The notes beneath the pieces are model-generated. The model searched no databases and was not told where the DNA came from. It saw only the letters and a list, made by a program, of their open reading frames with translations. A stretch of 64,000 nt of DNA from Rana temporaria (taxonomy: Eukaryota; Chordata; Amphibia; Anura; Ranidae): NCBI RefSeq assembly GCF_905171775.1, contig NC_053497.1:36927781-36991780 (forward strand), written 5' to 3'. Each line of letters begins with the position of its first letter. Position 1 is the stretch's first letter. Below are positions 42,147-54,526 of the stretch, piece by piece. The translations under genes and the position numbers were made by a program.

Positions 42147-44424
42147 GGCTTCTTTCACACTATGGATTGTATGTCCGTTTTATAATATCCGTATTACACC
42201 TATTAACGGATGTTTATTAACGGATTTAATAACGGATACATACGGATAAATATTTTACCATTCTTCCTTTATTGAAAACGGATAATGTTTATCCGTATAT
42301 ATCCTTATACATCCGTTATATCATTCCTTTCTAACGTCCGTTAATAAAAAACATTTCACCCTTTCTTGAAGTCCAGCTCCAGAAGTCGTATGGATATTCA
42401 GGGGAACCCCGCCGTCAATTTAAAACAAAAATGACGTGCGGTTCCCGGTAAATATCCATAACCAGACCCTTCAGGTCTGGTATGGATATTCAGGGGAACC
42501 CCGCCGTCAATTTAAAACAAAAATGACGTGCGGTTCCCCCTAAATATCCATAACCAGACCCATTATCCGAGCACGTTGACCTGGCCGGCCGCAGAAAAGA
42601 GGGGGGGACAGAGTGCGGCCCCCCCTCTCTCCTGAACCGCACCAGGCCACATGCCCTCAACATGGGGAGGATGTCCCCATGTTGATGGGGACAAGGGTCT
42701 CATCCCCACAACCCTTGCCCGGTGGTTGTGGGGGTATGCGGGCGGGAGGTTTATCAGAATCTGGAAGACCCCTTTAACAAAGGGGACCCCCAGATCCTGA
42801 CCCCCCCCCCCCTGTGTGAAATGGTAATGGGGTACACTGTACCTCTACCATTTCACGAAGGAAGTAAAAAGTATTGTAAAAAAAACACACTGACACAAAA
42901 GAATAAAGTCCTTTATTAAAAAAAAAAAAAAAAACTCCAGCGCTGAAAAATCCACTCGTTCCCGGCTTCCTGCGTTGTCCTGATCCTGCGATGGGTGCGG
43001 GTGATCTCCCGATATGAGAAGATCCAGCGTCGGGTGATCTCCGCTCCGGCGATGTGAAGATCCATCCGGCACAGCAGCATCCCGGACCTCCTCTCACTGC
43101 TGGGCACAGCCCAGCGAATGAGCGGCTGAAGCTGTGACATTTCTTATATAGAGGAGGCAGAGCCACCCGTCACGTGACCCTGCCCCCTCTGACGTACCTC
43201 TGCTACATCACTGGGGAAGACCAAGAAGAGGAAAGGTCTTTCCTCTTTTTGGTCTTCCCCAGTGACGTAGCAGAGGTACGTCAGAGGGGGCAGGGTCACG
43301 TGACGGGTGGCTCTGCCTCCTCTATATAAGAAATGTCACAGCTTCAGCCGCTCATTCGCTGGGCTGTGCCCAGCGGTGAGAGGAGGTCCGGGATGCTGCT
43401 GCGCCGGATGGATCTTCACATCGCCGGAGCGGAGATCACCCGACGCTGGATCTTCTCATCGCGGGAGATCACCCGCACCCGTCGCAGGATCAGGACAACG
43501 CAGGAAGCCGGGAACGAGTGGATTTTTCAGCGCTGGAGTTTTTTTTTTTTTTTTAATAAAGGACTTTATTCTTTTGTGTCAGTGTGTTTTTTTACAATAC
43601 TTTTTACTTCCTTCGTGAAATGGTAGAGGTACAGTGTACCCCATTACCATTTCACACAGGGGGGGGGTCAGGATCTGGGGGTCCCCTTTGTTAAAGGGGT
43701 CTTCCAGATTCTGATAAACCTCCCGCCCGCATACCCCCACAACCACCGGGCAAGGGTTGTGGGGATGAGACCCTTGTCCCCATCAACATGGGGACATCCT
43801 CCCCATGTTGAGGGCATGTGGCCTGGTGCGGTTCAGGAGAGAGGGGGGGCCGCACTCTGTCCCCCCCTCTTTTCTGCGGCCGGCCAGGTCAACGTGCTCG
43901 GATAATGGGTCTGGTTATGGATATTTAGGGGGAACCGCACGTCATTTTTGTTTTAAATTGACGGCGGGGTTCCCCTGAATATCCATACCAGACCTGAAGG
44001 GTCTGGTTATGGATATTTACCGGGAACCGCACGTCATTTTTGTTTTAAATTGACGGCGGGGTTCCCCTGAATATCCATGCTCAGTAAAATTAACGTCCAT
44101 TAACATAACGGACATTTACGGAGACATTTACTAACGTCCATGTGCCATAGACTTCAATGTTAAAATATAACAGACGTTAATATATCCGTTACTTGCAACG
44201 GACAAAAAATTTACAAAAAATAGTGCAAGACCCGTCACATATTCCGTTATAACTAACGTCCGTATGTTATAACGGACTATTACGGATCTTTACGGAACAT
44301 AAAAAAATCCCATAGACTTTAATGATATTTTATAAAGGACGTATAACTTCCGTTTTTTAACATTATCTGACGGATTTTAAAACGGATTATTAAAACGGAT
44401 TTATTTTGTAGTGTGAAAAGGGCC
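42147..44424. mobile_element. 2.28-kb TWA element containing a giant palindrome
   Basis: GGCTTCTTTCACACTA mirrored by TAGTGTGAAAAGGGCC; TAA on both sides (42144-42146, 44425-44427). Ends match the GGGCCCTTTCACAC family at 22751. Outer zones (42147-42389, 44079-44424) are rich in AACGGAT-type motifs. The core is the palindrome. No transposase. Confidence 0.88.
42390..44078. repeat. Near-perfect palindrome, ~840-bp arms, 4-nt centre
   Basis: Arms 42390-43234 and 43239-44078 are reverse complements with few differences. The centre reads GAGGAAA-GGTC-TTTCCTC. Each arm has a two-fold direct repeat of a ~91-bp unit (GGATATTCAGGGGAACCCCG...AACCAGACC), an A/T homopolymer (42919-42934 and mirror), and GAGGGGGCAGGGTCACGTGA-type text. 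Paired short frames on opposite strands are arm mirrors, not genes. Confidence 0.95.
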
Positions 44425-44427
44425 TAA

Positions 44428-45910
44428 AAGGTAAACAAAAATACTTTGGCTTTAAAAAAAAAAAAAAAAAAGCTTTCCAGCAGTTAATGAGCCACTCGGA
44501 ACGCTTTCAAGGGAAAGCCAGCCACTGGCTGAACACAATACAGGTGTTATGGGTGATATCTTCAGCCATAATCCCAGTAAACCACTTACAATCCTTAACA
44601 TATGTATATATACGTATTGTGGTCGGCAATCTCACCCATCCATTCATGTCTTCATTGAAACGAACGTCCGTATTTCTACCATTAGTTCCACAAAAATTGG
44701 GGATCATATTGCATTTGTATGCATCAAAATTTATTTGAGCATATTTATTTAATGAACATCTAGATTCCATAAACAGTAATGCAAAAATGGTGTGACAACA
44801 AATTGCAACTGCCACCGTTTTATGTTACAGGGTCTCTACTATAGGTGCGCAAAATATGCGGAAAGTAAAATTGTAAAGAGTTACACGAAGTAGAAATAAA
44901 CAGTGGAGAGGGCCTAGAGCATTGGAAGAAGGTTTTGTAGGAGGGAAGGGGAATTGAAAAGGAAACAAATGGGCAATACAGCCCATTCAGGGCTTCAAAG
45001 GAAAACAGGAAGGGGTGGGGATAAAACCAAGAGGAAAAACAAGAACAGAAAAGATAAAGAGGAAAGAAAGAGAGAAGAAGAAAGAGAGAAATAGGGTTCA
45101 ATACAGAACCATCACAGTTCTATGGAATGGGAAGTCATTTGAGAAGGAGGAAAGTGGTCGAGCCAGGGTTGCCCTTCGGCTTCACAGCCGGTTCCCTACT
45201 GTGCATGCGCAAAGCTTTCTGCACTTTCTAATTGGCCCAGCGGGGGAAGGGGAAGGGGGGGCCGAACTTCAGAGGAACGGCGCTGCGACACCGTCTCCAG
45301 GAAGTGGGGAAGTGTACCTGTCAAAAACACCGGAGGGGGGATCAAAAAAGAAAGGAAGATGCCCTGGCTGGGCTGGGGCTGTGGCTAATTGAATGAACAG
45401 CAGGTGGTTATCTTGTGGGATAACGGGTAACAGCAGAACCTTGCAAAGCCATGGCACTACTTGTACCCGCATGCCTGCTGGTCTTTGGGAATAGAGGAGG
45501 CAGATAGGTTGCAAACCTATATTTATTTTTTATAAAAGTAATGTACAGTATAAGGATAAAACTTCAAAGTATGTATTACCTCTCACAGATCTCAGTAGTC
45601 CACTGACAATGACTTTTGCTTTTCTGCGCCATCTTTATTCAGGCCTCATCCAGGGTCTGCATCTACTTCTTGGATTGACATGCCGGCGCAGAGCTGACAC
45701 AATCATGTAAATCCTGGTGCCTATAAAGCTACTGGCTGTGTTAACAAATGCCTCCGTCAAAGACCTCACTGGGTATGCATACTGCTTCTGTATATTGTGA
45801 CATGCCCGGGGTATATTATTGCAAAATTGGAAAGTTACTGAAAGGCTTACTTTAAACTGGGTTACATCCAATGTTTCCTGTTAAAATGATTTACTTAATT
45901 AAAATCTGAA
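44428..45910. other. No gene resolved
   Basis: A-run 44454-44470. Purine-rich tract 45000-45095 (AAGAGAAAGAAAGAGAG-like). 45170-45330 is GC-rich with TGTGCATGCGCA. Frames lack domains. Confidence 0.4.
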
Positions 45911-45913
45911 TAA

Positions 45914-46356
45914 TGCCGCGTACACACAATTGGAATTTGCGACAACAAACGTTCGATGTAAGCTTGTTGTCGGAAAATCCAACCGTGTGTAGCCTCCATC
46001 GGACATTTGCTGTCGGAATTTCCGACAACAAATGTTTGAGAGCTGGTTCTCAAATTTTCCGACAACAAAAGTTGTTGTCGGAAAATCAGACCGTGTGTAC
46101 ACAATTCAACGCACAAAAATCCTACGCATGCACGGAAACAATTCGACGCATGCTCGGAATCAATTCGACGCATGCTCGGAATCATTGAACTTAATTTTTC
46201 TCGGGTCGTCGTAAGTGTTGTATGTCACTGCGTTCTTGACATTCGCAATTTGCGACAACATTTGTGTGACCATGTGTATGCAAGACAATTTTAAGCCAAC
46301 ATCTGAAAAAAATTCACGGTTTTGATGTTGGAATGTCCGATCGTATGTACGCGGCA
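45914..46356. mobile_element. 443-bp TWA MITE (GTACACACGA family)
   Basis: TGCCGCGTACACACAATTGG mirrored by GATCGTATGTACGCGGCA; TAA at left and TTA at right. Interior repeats TTGTTGTCGGAAAATC and mirrors. Confidence 0.88.
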
Positions 46357-46359
46357 TTA

Positions 46360-46683
46360 GAATGTAATGGTAAGAACAATTAATTACACTTCAGACACAT
46401 AAAATGAATTTTCACGGTATGCTGATAGACGGGGACACTCCCAGAAACAAATATTTAAGCCTGGTGGGACTGCTCCTGTAAATTAAATACAGTCGCTCCT
46501 ACGATTTGTGTCATAAGGTAAAAAGGTGCGTCCTTTGGCATGACTGAGTAAAGCATAATGATGAATCGGGCCCAAAATGTTCTACCTAAACCACCCAACA
46601 ACTACATCTACCAAGACACGCCGCTATCCAGGGCAACCCACCACTGCACATCTAAACCCAGTCACTAAAATCTCCTATAATCT
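46360..46683. other. No gene resolved
   Basis: Unique-looking sequence between two MITEs; nothing supportable. Confidence 0.4.
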
Positions 46684-47110
46684 TTAACCACTTCAGCCCC
46701 AGAGGGCTTTGACACATTTTTGAGACCATTCACATTTATACAGTGAACAATGCTATAAATGTGACTGGCAGGGAAGGGGTTAACACTAGGGGGTGATCAA
46801 GGGGTTAAATGTGTTCCCTGCTAGGTGATTCTTACTGTGGGGGGAGGGGACTGACTGGAGGAGGTGACCGATGGTTGTTCCTATGTACAAGGGACACACC
46901 ATCGGTCTCCTCTCTCTGACAGGATGTGGATCTCTGTGTTTACACACAGAGATCCACGTCCCTGGCTCTGTGACTGCCGATCGCGGGTGCCTGGCGGACA
47001 TCGCGTGCCTCCGGTGGCGGGAGGCCAGAGGCCGTATATTGACGGCCTCCCAGCATTGTAGAGCCACCATGTGGCCGTCAATTGTCGATGGCTGGTTAGG
47101 AAGTGGTTAA
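46684..47110 (-). mobile_element. Deleted TTAA-family element
   Basis: TTAACCACTTCAGCCCC and GGTTAGGAAGTGGTTAA ends. Only the GC-rich part remains; the AT-rich ATTTGATCACC zone is deleted. Hairpin ATCTCTGTGTTTACACACAGAGAT at 46930-46953. Confidence 0.85.
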
Positions 47111-47325
47111 ATTGGTGGTCAATGGGAAGAATGTTCTTTAAATTGGTGGTCAGTGGGAAAAAGAGTGCTTTTTACTATGAAGGTCAATTGAAAGAATGTC
47201 CCATTACACTGGTGGTCAGTTGGAAGAATGTTTCTTACATTGGTGGTCAGAGGAAAAGTGACCCCTTACATTGGTGGCCAGTGGGAAGAAGAATGATCTT
47301 CACATTGGTGGGAAGAATGCTTCAT
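47110..47325. repeat. Degenerate minisatellite, unit TTGGTGGTCAGTGGGAAGAATG
   Basis: About six units of 30-45 bp sharing ATTGGTGGTCAGTGGGAAGA, adjoining the TTAA element. Confidence 0.85.
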
Positions 47326-47362
47326 GTACAAAAGATACAGAGGACATTGGTTTTAGTGATTA

Positions 47363-47805
47363 CAGTGGAACCTTGGATTACGAGCATAATCCATTCCAGG
47401 AGAATGCTCGTAACCCAAAGCACTCGCATATCAAAGTGAGTTTCCCCATAGAAGTCAATGGAAACTAAAATAATTTGTTCCGCATTGACTTCTATAGCAT
47501 GCAATACCGCATGTGGACAGAGGTGGCACCGGAGAGCCTCTGGAATACTCGGAAAGGCTCTGGGACAGCTCGGCTGATCTCGGAAAACCTTGGAAAGGCT
47601 CAGGAACTGAGTATTTCCACGTTTTTCTGAACAGCTCCGATCAGCTCCGGCACCCCTGGCCAAATGCGGTACTGCACATCGCTGTGGCTTGAATTCTTCT
47701 TATTTTGCTAGACAACACTCGCAAACCGAGTCAGGATTTAAAAAAAAAAAGCTTGTATTGCGAAACGCTCGTTAACCGCGTTACTCGCAATCTGAGGTTT
47801 CACTG
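47363..47805. mobile_element. 443-bp TA-flanked MITE (Tigger/pogo-like ends)
   Basis: CAGTGGAACCTTGGATTACG mirrored by TCGCAATCTGAGGTTTCACTG; TA on both sides (47361-47362, 47806-47807). No transposase. Superfamily is inferred from the TA target and end style. Confidence 0.82.
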
Positions 47806-48049
47806 TACTCATCTGTGAGTCAGAAACTGCTCATAGCTCAAGGAACTCCTAACAACCTTTGGAGGAGCCCAATGCTTCCACAGAACTCTGTTCTGAGAAA
47901 CCCTTCCCTATAGTGACTCTGTCATGACAAAAACAAAAAAGTTCAAAACTAAAGTAAGCCCAGCCCGGTAAAGAAGATGATGTATACTTGCCTTTGTTGT
48001 CAGCTTGTGTTAAAACGCCAACGCGTTGATTGCTCTTGCATCAATGGAT

Positions 48050-48250
48050 AACACAACATACGGTATTTCCTAGTTGGGTAAGATTGCGCCAATCAAAGTT
48101 ACCATCTTACCCAAGCTGAAGCTACTTTATTACTTTCACAAGCTCTCTGTGAAATCCCAGTCGAATCTCAACAAATTCCAACTAGACATGTTGACATTTA
48201 CATGGTGGGACAACAAGCATCATACAGTAGCAAAAACTGTTTCTATGGCC
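48050..48250 (+). pseudogene. LINE ORF2 fragment (L1/Tx1-like)
   Basis: Reads VGKIAPIKVTILPKLKLLYYFHKL followed by LDMLTFTWWDNK, matching the style of the region after reverse transcriptase in L1-clade ORF2 (GR.N..KM.ILPK..YLF..LP...FIW). Truncated at both sides; the MITE at 48252 begins directly after. Noncoding today. Confidence 0.65.
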
Positions 48251-48251
48251 C

Positions 48252-48758
48252 TTAAAGTGGATATAAATCCCCCATACACCCAGTGAAGTGAACTGCCTCA
48301 GATGATACACAGAGATTAACCAAATCTCCCTACATAGGGTTTATATGTATATCTGCTGTGTTCACATTTATATACTTTTTAGAAAGTTGAGATCATGTTA
48401 GGAGATTTTCTCTTCCTGGTTAACACAGAGTGTGATGTCTGGGCATACAGCCAATATAGCTAACATTGCTGATTGAAGGAAAGGCACACACCCCCTCTCA
48501 TCATAGGCAGAGACACTCAGAGCTGTTTTGTAACAGGAGCTGCTCTCTGCTAATCTATTTTAGCAACCTCCTTTGACAAAAGAGTCAGGCTGCTTTTGTC
48601 TAAAAAGTAAAAAAATATTTTAGGAATTCTCAGACTGATAGCAGAAGAACCATTCAGAAGAGAGCTATAAGACTTAGCTCATTGAAAAGAGATAACAAAA
48701 TACTGCAGATATATGTGCCCAGCTCAAATTTCATGAATCGGGTTTACATCCACTTTAA
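48252..48758. mobile_element. 507-bp TTAA MITE (TTAAAGTGGATATAAAT family)
   Basis: TTAAAGTGGATATAAATCCC mirrored by GGGTTTACATCCACTTTAA; TTAA at 48252-48255 and 48755-48758. Confidence 0.85.
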
Positions 48759-49824
48759 GGCCCCATTGGCACTACGCATTTCCCAAGGACACTTTTTTGT
48801 ATGCAACAGCAAAGGGCAGCCCGTTCATTTGAATGGGCTGCTCTACACACGAGAAATGTGCCAAACTGGGTTGAACAGAAAAAATAATTCCAGTGTGTAC
48901 CCAGCAGGAAGACCGTTGAAGATTTGATCCCGTATTGATACATCTATTGATCATATCAAGCTTTGTTGACCCTCTGAGCATATACTTTTTAGGGTTCAAC
49001 ATTTCTGGTAAGCCTCTGTGGATTCGGTGGTGGTCCTTTCACAAGTGTGCGTCACAGTTTAAGTGTGGGAATATCGTATGGTTTCTTCTCACTCAAGAAT
49101 TATTCACTTAGTGGAATTCACCATTCAAGTTTTATTCAGTTCACACATGACTTTTTGGACTTTCACTTTTGCCACATATTTGTTTTTCTGATTACACACC
49201 ACTCATCTGGTGATTTTTATGTTTGGAATATTTTTTATTTGGTTATTTCGTTTCTGTATCATTCAGTTACTATTCAGCGCTACAATCTGTCTATTGGTTT
49301 TTGTGGCTGCTCACTATTTAGATAGCGCAGATTTATTTTGTTTTGGGTCATAGCCAGGAGGGCTGGTGAGTGAGCACAGTCAGGAAGCATGCGTGAGAGA
49401 ACTATGAGATTTCAGTTTGAGTTGGGTGCAGAACTAAAAGAGAGAACTGTGGGAAGGGCAATAGAAAGAGGTCTCTGTAGCCAGGCTGGTTGGCAGGGCC
49501 TGTAGAGAACTATCTGGGAGTGATAGCTGAATGGAGGACAGTTAGCACCTGAACTTTTTCTACACCACAGGGGCCCGGGGTCTTTCTGTTCAGTTGCGAG
49601 TCATGGAGCATCCACACTTAAGTTACACTATCGTATTTGGGAGATTAAACTTAATAAAGCTCTTTTCGCTAGAGTATAAATAATATTCTCCCTACCTGGA
49701 GGACCCCTGGACGCACTTTGGGACTCCCTTTTAGGATATCTCCACTTGCTGATTTAAAAAAAAAAAAAAATGTGGCTATTGTCCTGTTCTTTCCCATGTC
49801 CCGTTTCTGTCCTCCTTTCCTATC
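48759..49824. other. No gene resolved
   Basis: Unique or degraded sequence. A plus-strand frame at 49047-49325 rich in Phe/His/Ser has no recognisable domain and is not called. A-run at 49755-49769. Confidence 0.4.
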
Positions 49825-49832
49825 CTTTACTA

Positions 49833-50145
49833 CAAGGGTCTCCATAAGCAAAGGGCCAGTTTACGATCTTTCAGAATTAAGGGGGGCCGGATTCTGACCA
49901 GTGGGGGTAGAAAATTCCCCAGGGCCGAGCACCAGTGAGAATAAACATGGCCCCAGTGCTGGTGGGCAGTAGGAGGAGGAATAGTGCTCCATCATTGCTA
50001 TTAGTGGAATAAATAGTGCCCCATTGTTGGTGTCATTGGGAGGAATAGTGAATCATATCATTGAGAGAAATACTGCCCCAAGGGCCGGATGAAGGCTAGT
50101 AAAGGGCCACATCTGGCCCCTCGGGCCGCAGTTTGGAGACCCCTG
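49833..50145. mobile_element. 313-bp hAT MITE
   Basis: CAAGGGTCTCCA mirrored by TGGAGACCCCTG. Exact 8-bp duplication CTTTACTA (49825-49832, 50146-50153). Subterminal GGGCCGG...CCGGATG motifs. No coding capacity. Confidence 0.92.
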
Positions 50146-50369
50146 CTTTACTACATCTTTCTCTTGTCTACTTTGGTCTAACATACTACCACACCCCTTT
50201 TAAGATGGAGGCTGAAATGACTTGATCATGTAAATCCTGGTGCCTTCATAAAAATCGGACACAAATGAATGCCTGTTGCAGCCTCTCACCTTCTTACTTG
50301 CTACAAAGTTACAATGTTGTAGTCTGGTCTCAGACTACCGCTCTCATCTTCCAAGCTAGGCATATTTAT

Positions 50370-53300
50370 GTCTATTGGTCTCAGATCCCAATCTAGGCAA
50401 AGTCACCTCTACGGCCTCGTACACACGACCGAGGAACTCGTCGTAAATGAAACATCGTTTTCCTCGACGAGTTCCTTGTTAGGCTTGTCGAGAATCTTGA
50501 AAAGCTTTCTTTGCGTACACACGGTCAAGACAAAATCTCATCGTTCTCAAATGCGGTGACGTACAACACGTACGACAGCACCAAAAAGGGGAAGTGTGAT
50601 TCCACTGGCGCTACCCTTGGGGCTGCTTTTGCTAATCTCATGTTACTGCGTGTTAAGTAATAGTTTGGTGAGAGACGATTCGCGCTTTTCAGTCTGTTAC
50701 AGCGTGACGAATGTGCTATCTCCATTACAAACCCCACTTTTACCGAAGGCACGCTCCCATCTCATACTTTATTATGAGCATGCGCGGGTTTCTAAGCATA
50801 CACATGAACGTGTTTCTCGTCGCAAATTAGCCCGACGAGAAACGCGATGAAGAAATTGAGACTCCCGATGAGGAAAAACCAAGGCAAAGTAACCTCTACT
50901 GGTCTCAGATCCCAGCCTAGGCAAAGTCGCCTCTACCAGTCCCAGATCACAACCTAGGCAGAATCAACTTTACCAGTCTCAGATCCAAACCTTGTCAAAG
51001 TCCAATCTACCAGTCTCTGATCCCAACCTAGGCAAAGTCCCCTCTACCGGACTCGGAACCCAACCTAGGCAAAGTTACCTCTACTGGTCTCAGATCCAAA
51101 CCTAGGCAAAACCCAATCTACCAGTCTAAGATCCCACCTTGGCAAAGCAACTTCTACTGATGTTAGACCCCAGCTTGGACAAAATCACCTCTACCAGTTT
51201 CAAATCCCAACCTAGGCAAAGCAACCTCTACTCTACTGGTCTCGGATCCCAACCTAGACAAAGCAACCTCTACTCTACTGGTCTTGGATCCCAACCTAGG
51301 CAAAGTCACCTCTACCAGTTCCAGATCCAAACCTAGGCAAAGTAACTTCTACTGGTCTCAGACTCCAGCTTGGATAAAATCATCTCTACCAGTCTTAAGT
51401 CCCAACCTAGGCAAAGCAACCTCTACTGGTCTTGGATCCTAGCCTAGGCAAAATCAACTCTACCAGTCTCAGATCCCAACCTTGTCAAAGTCCAATCTAC
51501 CAGTCTCTGATCCCAACCTAGGCAAAGTTACCTCTACTGGTCTCAGATGCCAGCCTAGGTAAAACCCAATCTACCAGTCTAAGATCCCAACCAAGGTGAA
51601 GCCCAATCTACCAGTCTCAAATCCCAACCTAAGCAAAGTCACCTCTACTATTCTTGAATCCCAACCTAGGCAAATTCACCTCTACTAGTCTCAAATCCCA
51701 ACCTAGGCAAAGTCACATCCACTAGCTTCTAATCCCAACCTAGGCAAAGTCACATCTATTAGTCTCAAATCTCAACCTAGGCAAAGCAACCCAACCGAAA
51801 TTTACAAGTCAAGGCTTTTTATTGATAAAATGTAAATTATAGTACAGTTGTATATGTGACACATCTGGAACTTAATAATGTAGTCTTGTAGTCAGATGCA
51901 CCTCTACTGGTCTCAGATCCCAACCTAGGCAAAGTCACCTATACCAGTCTCAGATCCCAACCTAGGCAAAGTCACCTCTACTAGTCTCAGATCCCAACCT
52001 AGCCAAAGCAACTTCTACTAATCTTAGACCCCAGCTTGGACAAAATCACCTCTACCAGTCTCAAATCCCAACCTAGGCAAAGCAACCTCTAATCTACTGG
52101 TCTCGGATCCCAACCTAGGAAAAGTTACCTCTACCAGTTCCAGATCCCAACCTAGGCAAAGCAACTTCTACTGGTCTCAGACCCCAGCCTGGGCAAAATC
52201 ACCTCTACCAATCTCAAGTCCCAACCTAGGCAAAGCAACCATTACTGGTCTTGGATCCCAACCTAGGCAAAGTCACCTCTACCAATCTCAGATCCCAACC
52301 TAGGCAAAACCCAATCTACCAGTCTAAGATCCCAAACAAGATAAAATGTAAATTATAGTACAGTTGTATATGTGACATATCTGGAACTTAATAATGTAGT
52401 CTTGTAGTCAGATTTACCTCTAGTGGTCTCAGATACCAACCTAGGCAAAGTCACCTATACCAGTCTCTGATCCCAACCTAGGCAAAGTCACCTCTACTAG
52501 TCTCAGATCACAACCTAGCTAAGGCAACTGTTACTGATCTTAGACCCCAGCTTGGACAAAATCAGCTCTACCAGTCTCAAATCCCAACCTAGGCAAAACA
52601 ACTTCTACTGGTCTCAGACCCCAGCCTGGGCAAAGCGACTTCTATTGGGCTCAGACCCCAGCTTGAACAAAATCACCTCTACCAGTCTCAAGTCCCAACC
52701 TAGGCAAAGCAATCTCTACTGGTTTCGGATCCCGACCTAGACAAAGTCACCTCTACCAGTTCCAGACCCCAACCTAAACTAAGTTACAAATCAAGGCTTT
52801 TTATTGATAAAATGTAAATTATAGTACAGTTGTATATGAGACATATCTGGAACTTAAATGTAGTCTTGTAGTCAGTTTTACCTCTACTGGTCTCAGATCC
52901 CAACCTAGGCAAAGTCACTTCTACCAGTCTCAGATTCCAACCTAGGCAAAGAAACTTCTACTGATCTCAGACCCCAGCTTGGACAAAATCACCTCTACCA
53001 GTCTCAAATCCCAACCTAAGCAAAACAACCACTACTCTACTGGTCTCGGATGCCAACCTAGGCAAAGCAACCTCCACTCTACTGGTCTCGGATCCCAACC
53101 TAGGCAAAGTCACTCCTACCAGTTCCAGATCCCAACCTAGGCTAAGTTACAAGTCAAGGCTTTTTATTAATAAAATGTAAAATATAGTCCCAACCTAGGC
53201 AAAGCAACCTCTGCTGGTCTCAGATCCCAGCCTAGGCAAAGTCCCATCTACCAGACTCAGATCCCAACCTAGGCAAAGTCACCTCTACCAGTCTCAGATC

Positions 53301-53935
53301 CCAACCTAGGCAAAACCCAATCTACCAGTCTAAGATCACAACCAAGGTGAAGCCCAATCTACCAGTCTCAAATCCCAACCTAAGCAAAGTCACCTCTACT
53401 AATCTTGAATCCCAACCTAGGCAAATTCACCTCTACTAGTCTCAAATCCCAACCTAGGCAAGGCAACGTCTACTGGTCTCAGACCCCAGCCTGGGCAAAG
53501 TCACCTCTACCAGTTCCAGATCCCAACCTAAATTTACAAGTCAAGGCTTTTTATTGATAAAATGTTAATTATAGTACAGTTGTATATGTGACATATCTGG
53601 AACTTAATAATGTAGTCTCAGATCCCAACCTAGGCAAAGTCACCTATACCAGTCTCAGTTCCCAACCTAGGCAAAGCAACCTCTACTCTACTGGTTTTGG
53701 ATCCCAACCTTGGCAAAGTCACCTCTATCAGTTCCAGATCCCAACCTAGGCTAAGTTACAAGTCAAGGCTTTTTATTGATAAAATGTAAATTATAGTACA
53801 GTTGTATATGTGACATACTGTTTCTGGAACTTAATAATGTAGCCTTGCAGTCAGATTTACCTCTACTGGTCTCAGATCCCAACCTAGGAAAAGGCCCATC
53901 TACTGGTCTCAAATCCCAAGCAAGGAAAAGCCACA
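50370..53935. repeat. ~39-bp minisatellite array with embedded 85-bp modules
   Basis: Unit CTCTACCAGTCTCAGATCCC then AACCTAGGCAAAGTCAC, period 37-40 bp, about 70 units with frequent variants (TACTGG, CCAATCTACC, GACCCCAGCTTGGACAAAAT). Embedded at 51815, 52333, 52793, 53152, 53535, 53757 and 53930 are modules starting AAGGCTTTTTATTGATAAAA. The array is interrupted by the MITE at 50413. Open frames here are artefacts. Confidence 0.95.
50413..50879 (+). mobile_element. TWA MITE of the GTACACACGA family in the array, right end lost
   Basis: GGCCTCGTACACACGACCGA start and family interior (AACTCGTCG, GCATGCGCGG, ACGAGAAACGCGATGA), ending at GAGGAAAAACC where the minisatellite resumes. The mirrored right end is missing. 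Confidence 0.82.
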
Positions 53936-54250
53936 TGTCAAGGCTTTTTAATGTTAAAATGTAAATTATACTACAGTTGTGTAGTGTGATGGCTCTAGAA
54001 TTTATTAATGTGGTTTTGAAGTTACTGAAATGTCCACTTTACAGTCAAATTAAAATACATGTTTATAATTATAATTCCCTGTGCATGTCATAACCCTCAT
54101 TGATCTGATTCGGCCATTAGTCTTTTCCCCTCATCTGATTTTTTAAATAGATTCCAACTCTTCCAAGTTTCTTTGTATTGATGATTTTTACCCTTAGCTG
54201 AGAGAACCAGGTCTTCCATAGCTTCTATATTTCCAACTCTATTTATCCAC
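53936..54250 (-). mobile_element. L1/Tx1-like LINE 3' end, distal part
   Basis: Minus strand: coding end at 54097 (frame EWINRVGNIEAMEDLVLSAK... KETWKSWNLFKK, stop) then ~160 bp of 3' region running into AAGCCTTGAC next to the minisatellite. The KETWKSW motif is typical of the last residues of L1-clade ORF2. Confidence 0.75.
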
Positions 54251-54255
54251 TCTAA

Positions 54256-54526
54256 GGCCCCGTACACACGACCAGTTTCCTCGGCAGAATTCAGCTTCCG
54301 ACCGAGTTTCTGGCTGAATTCTGCCGAGGAAACTGGTCGTGTGTACACTTTCGGCCGAGGAAGCCGACGAGGAGCTCGACGAGGAAATAGAGAACATGTT
54401 CTCTATTTCCTCGTTGTTCTATGGGAGCTCTCGTCCCGCCGAGCTCCTCGGCGGCTTCAGTGCTGAACTGGCCGAGGAACTCGATGTGTTTGGCACGTCG
54501 AGTTCCTCGGCCGTGTGTACGAGGCC
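54256..54526. mobile_element. 271-bp TWA MITE (GTACACACGA family) in LINE ORF2
   Basis: GGCCCCGTACACACGACCAG mirrored by CGTGTGTACGAGGCC; TAA on both sides (54253-54255, 54527-54529). Nearly identical in layout to 13272-13541. Confidence 0.93.

Noticed and set aside
42774..43626. Pairs of similar ~100-codon frames on opposite strands
   Set aside because: They are the same arm sequence of the palindrome read twice; no start or domain support.
49047..49325. 92-codon Phe/Ser/His-rich frame
   Set aside because: Composition matches AT-rich noncoding sequence; no homology that I recognise.
50370..53935. CRISPR-like regular repeats
   Set aside because: Units are contiguous with no unique spacers and the genome is vertebrate; this is a minisatellite.
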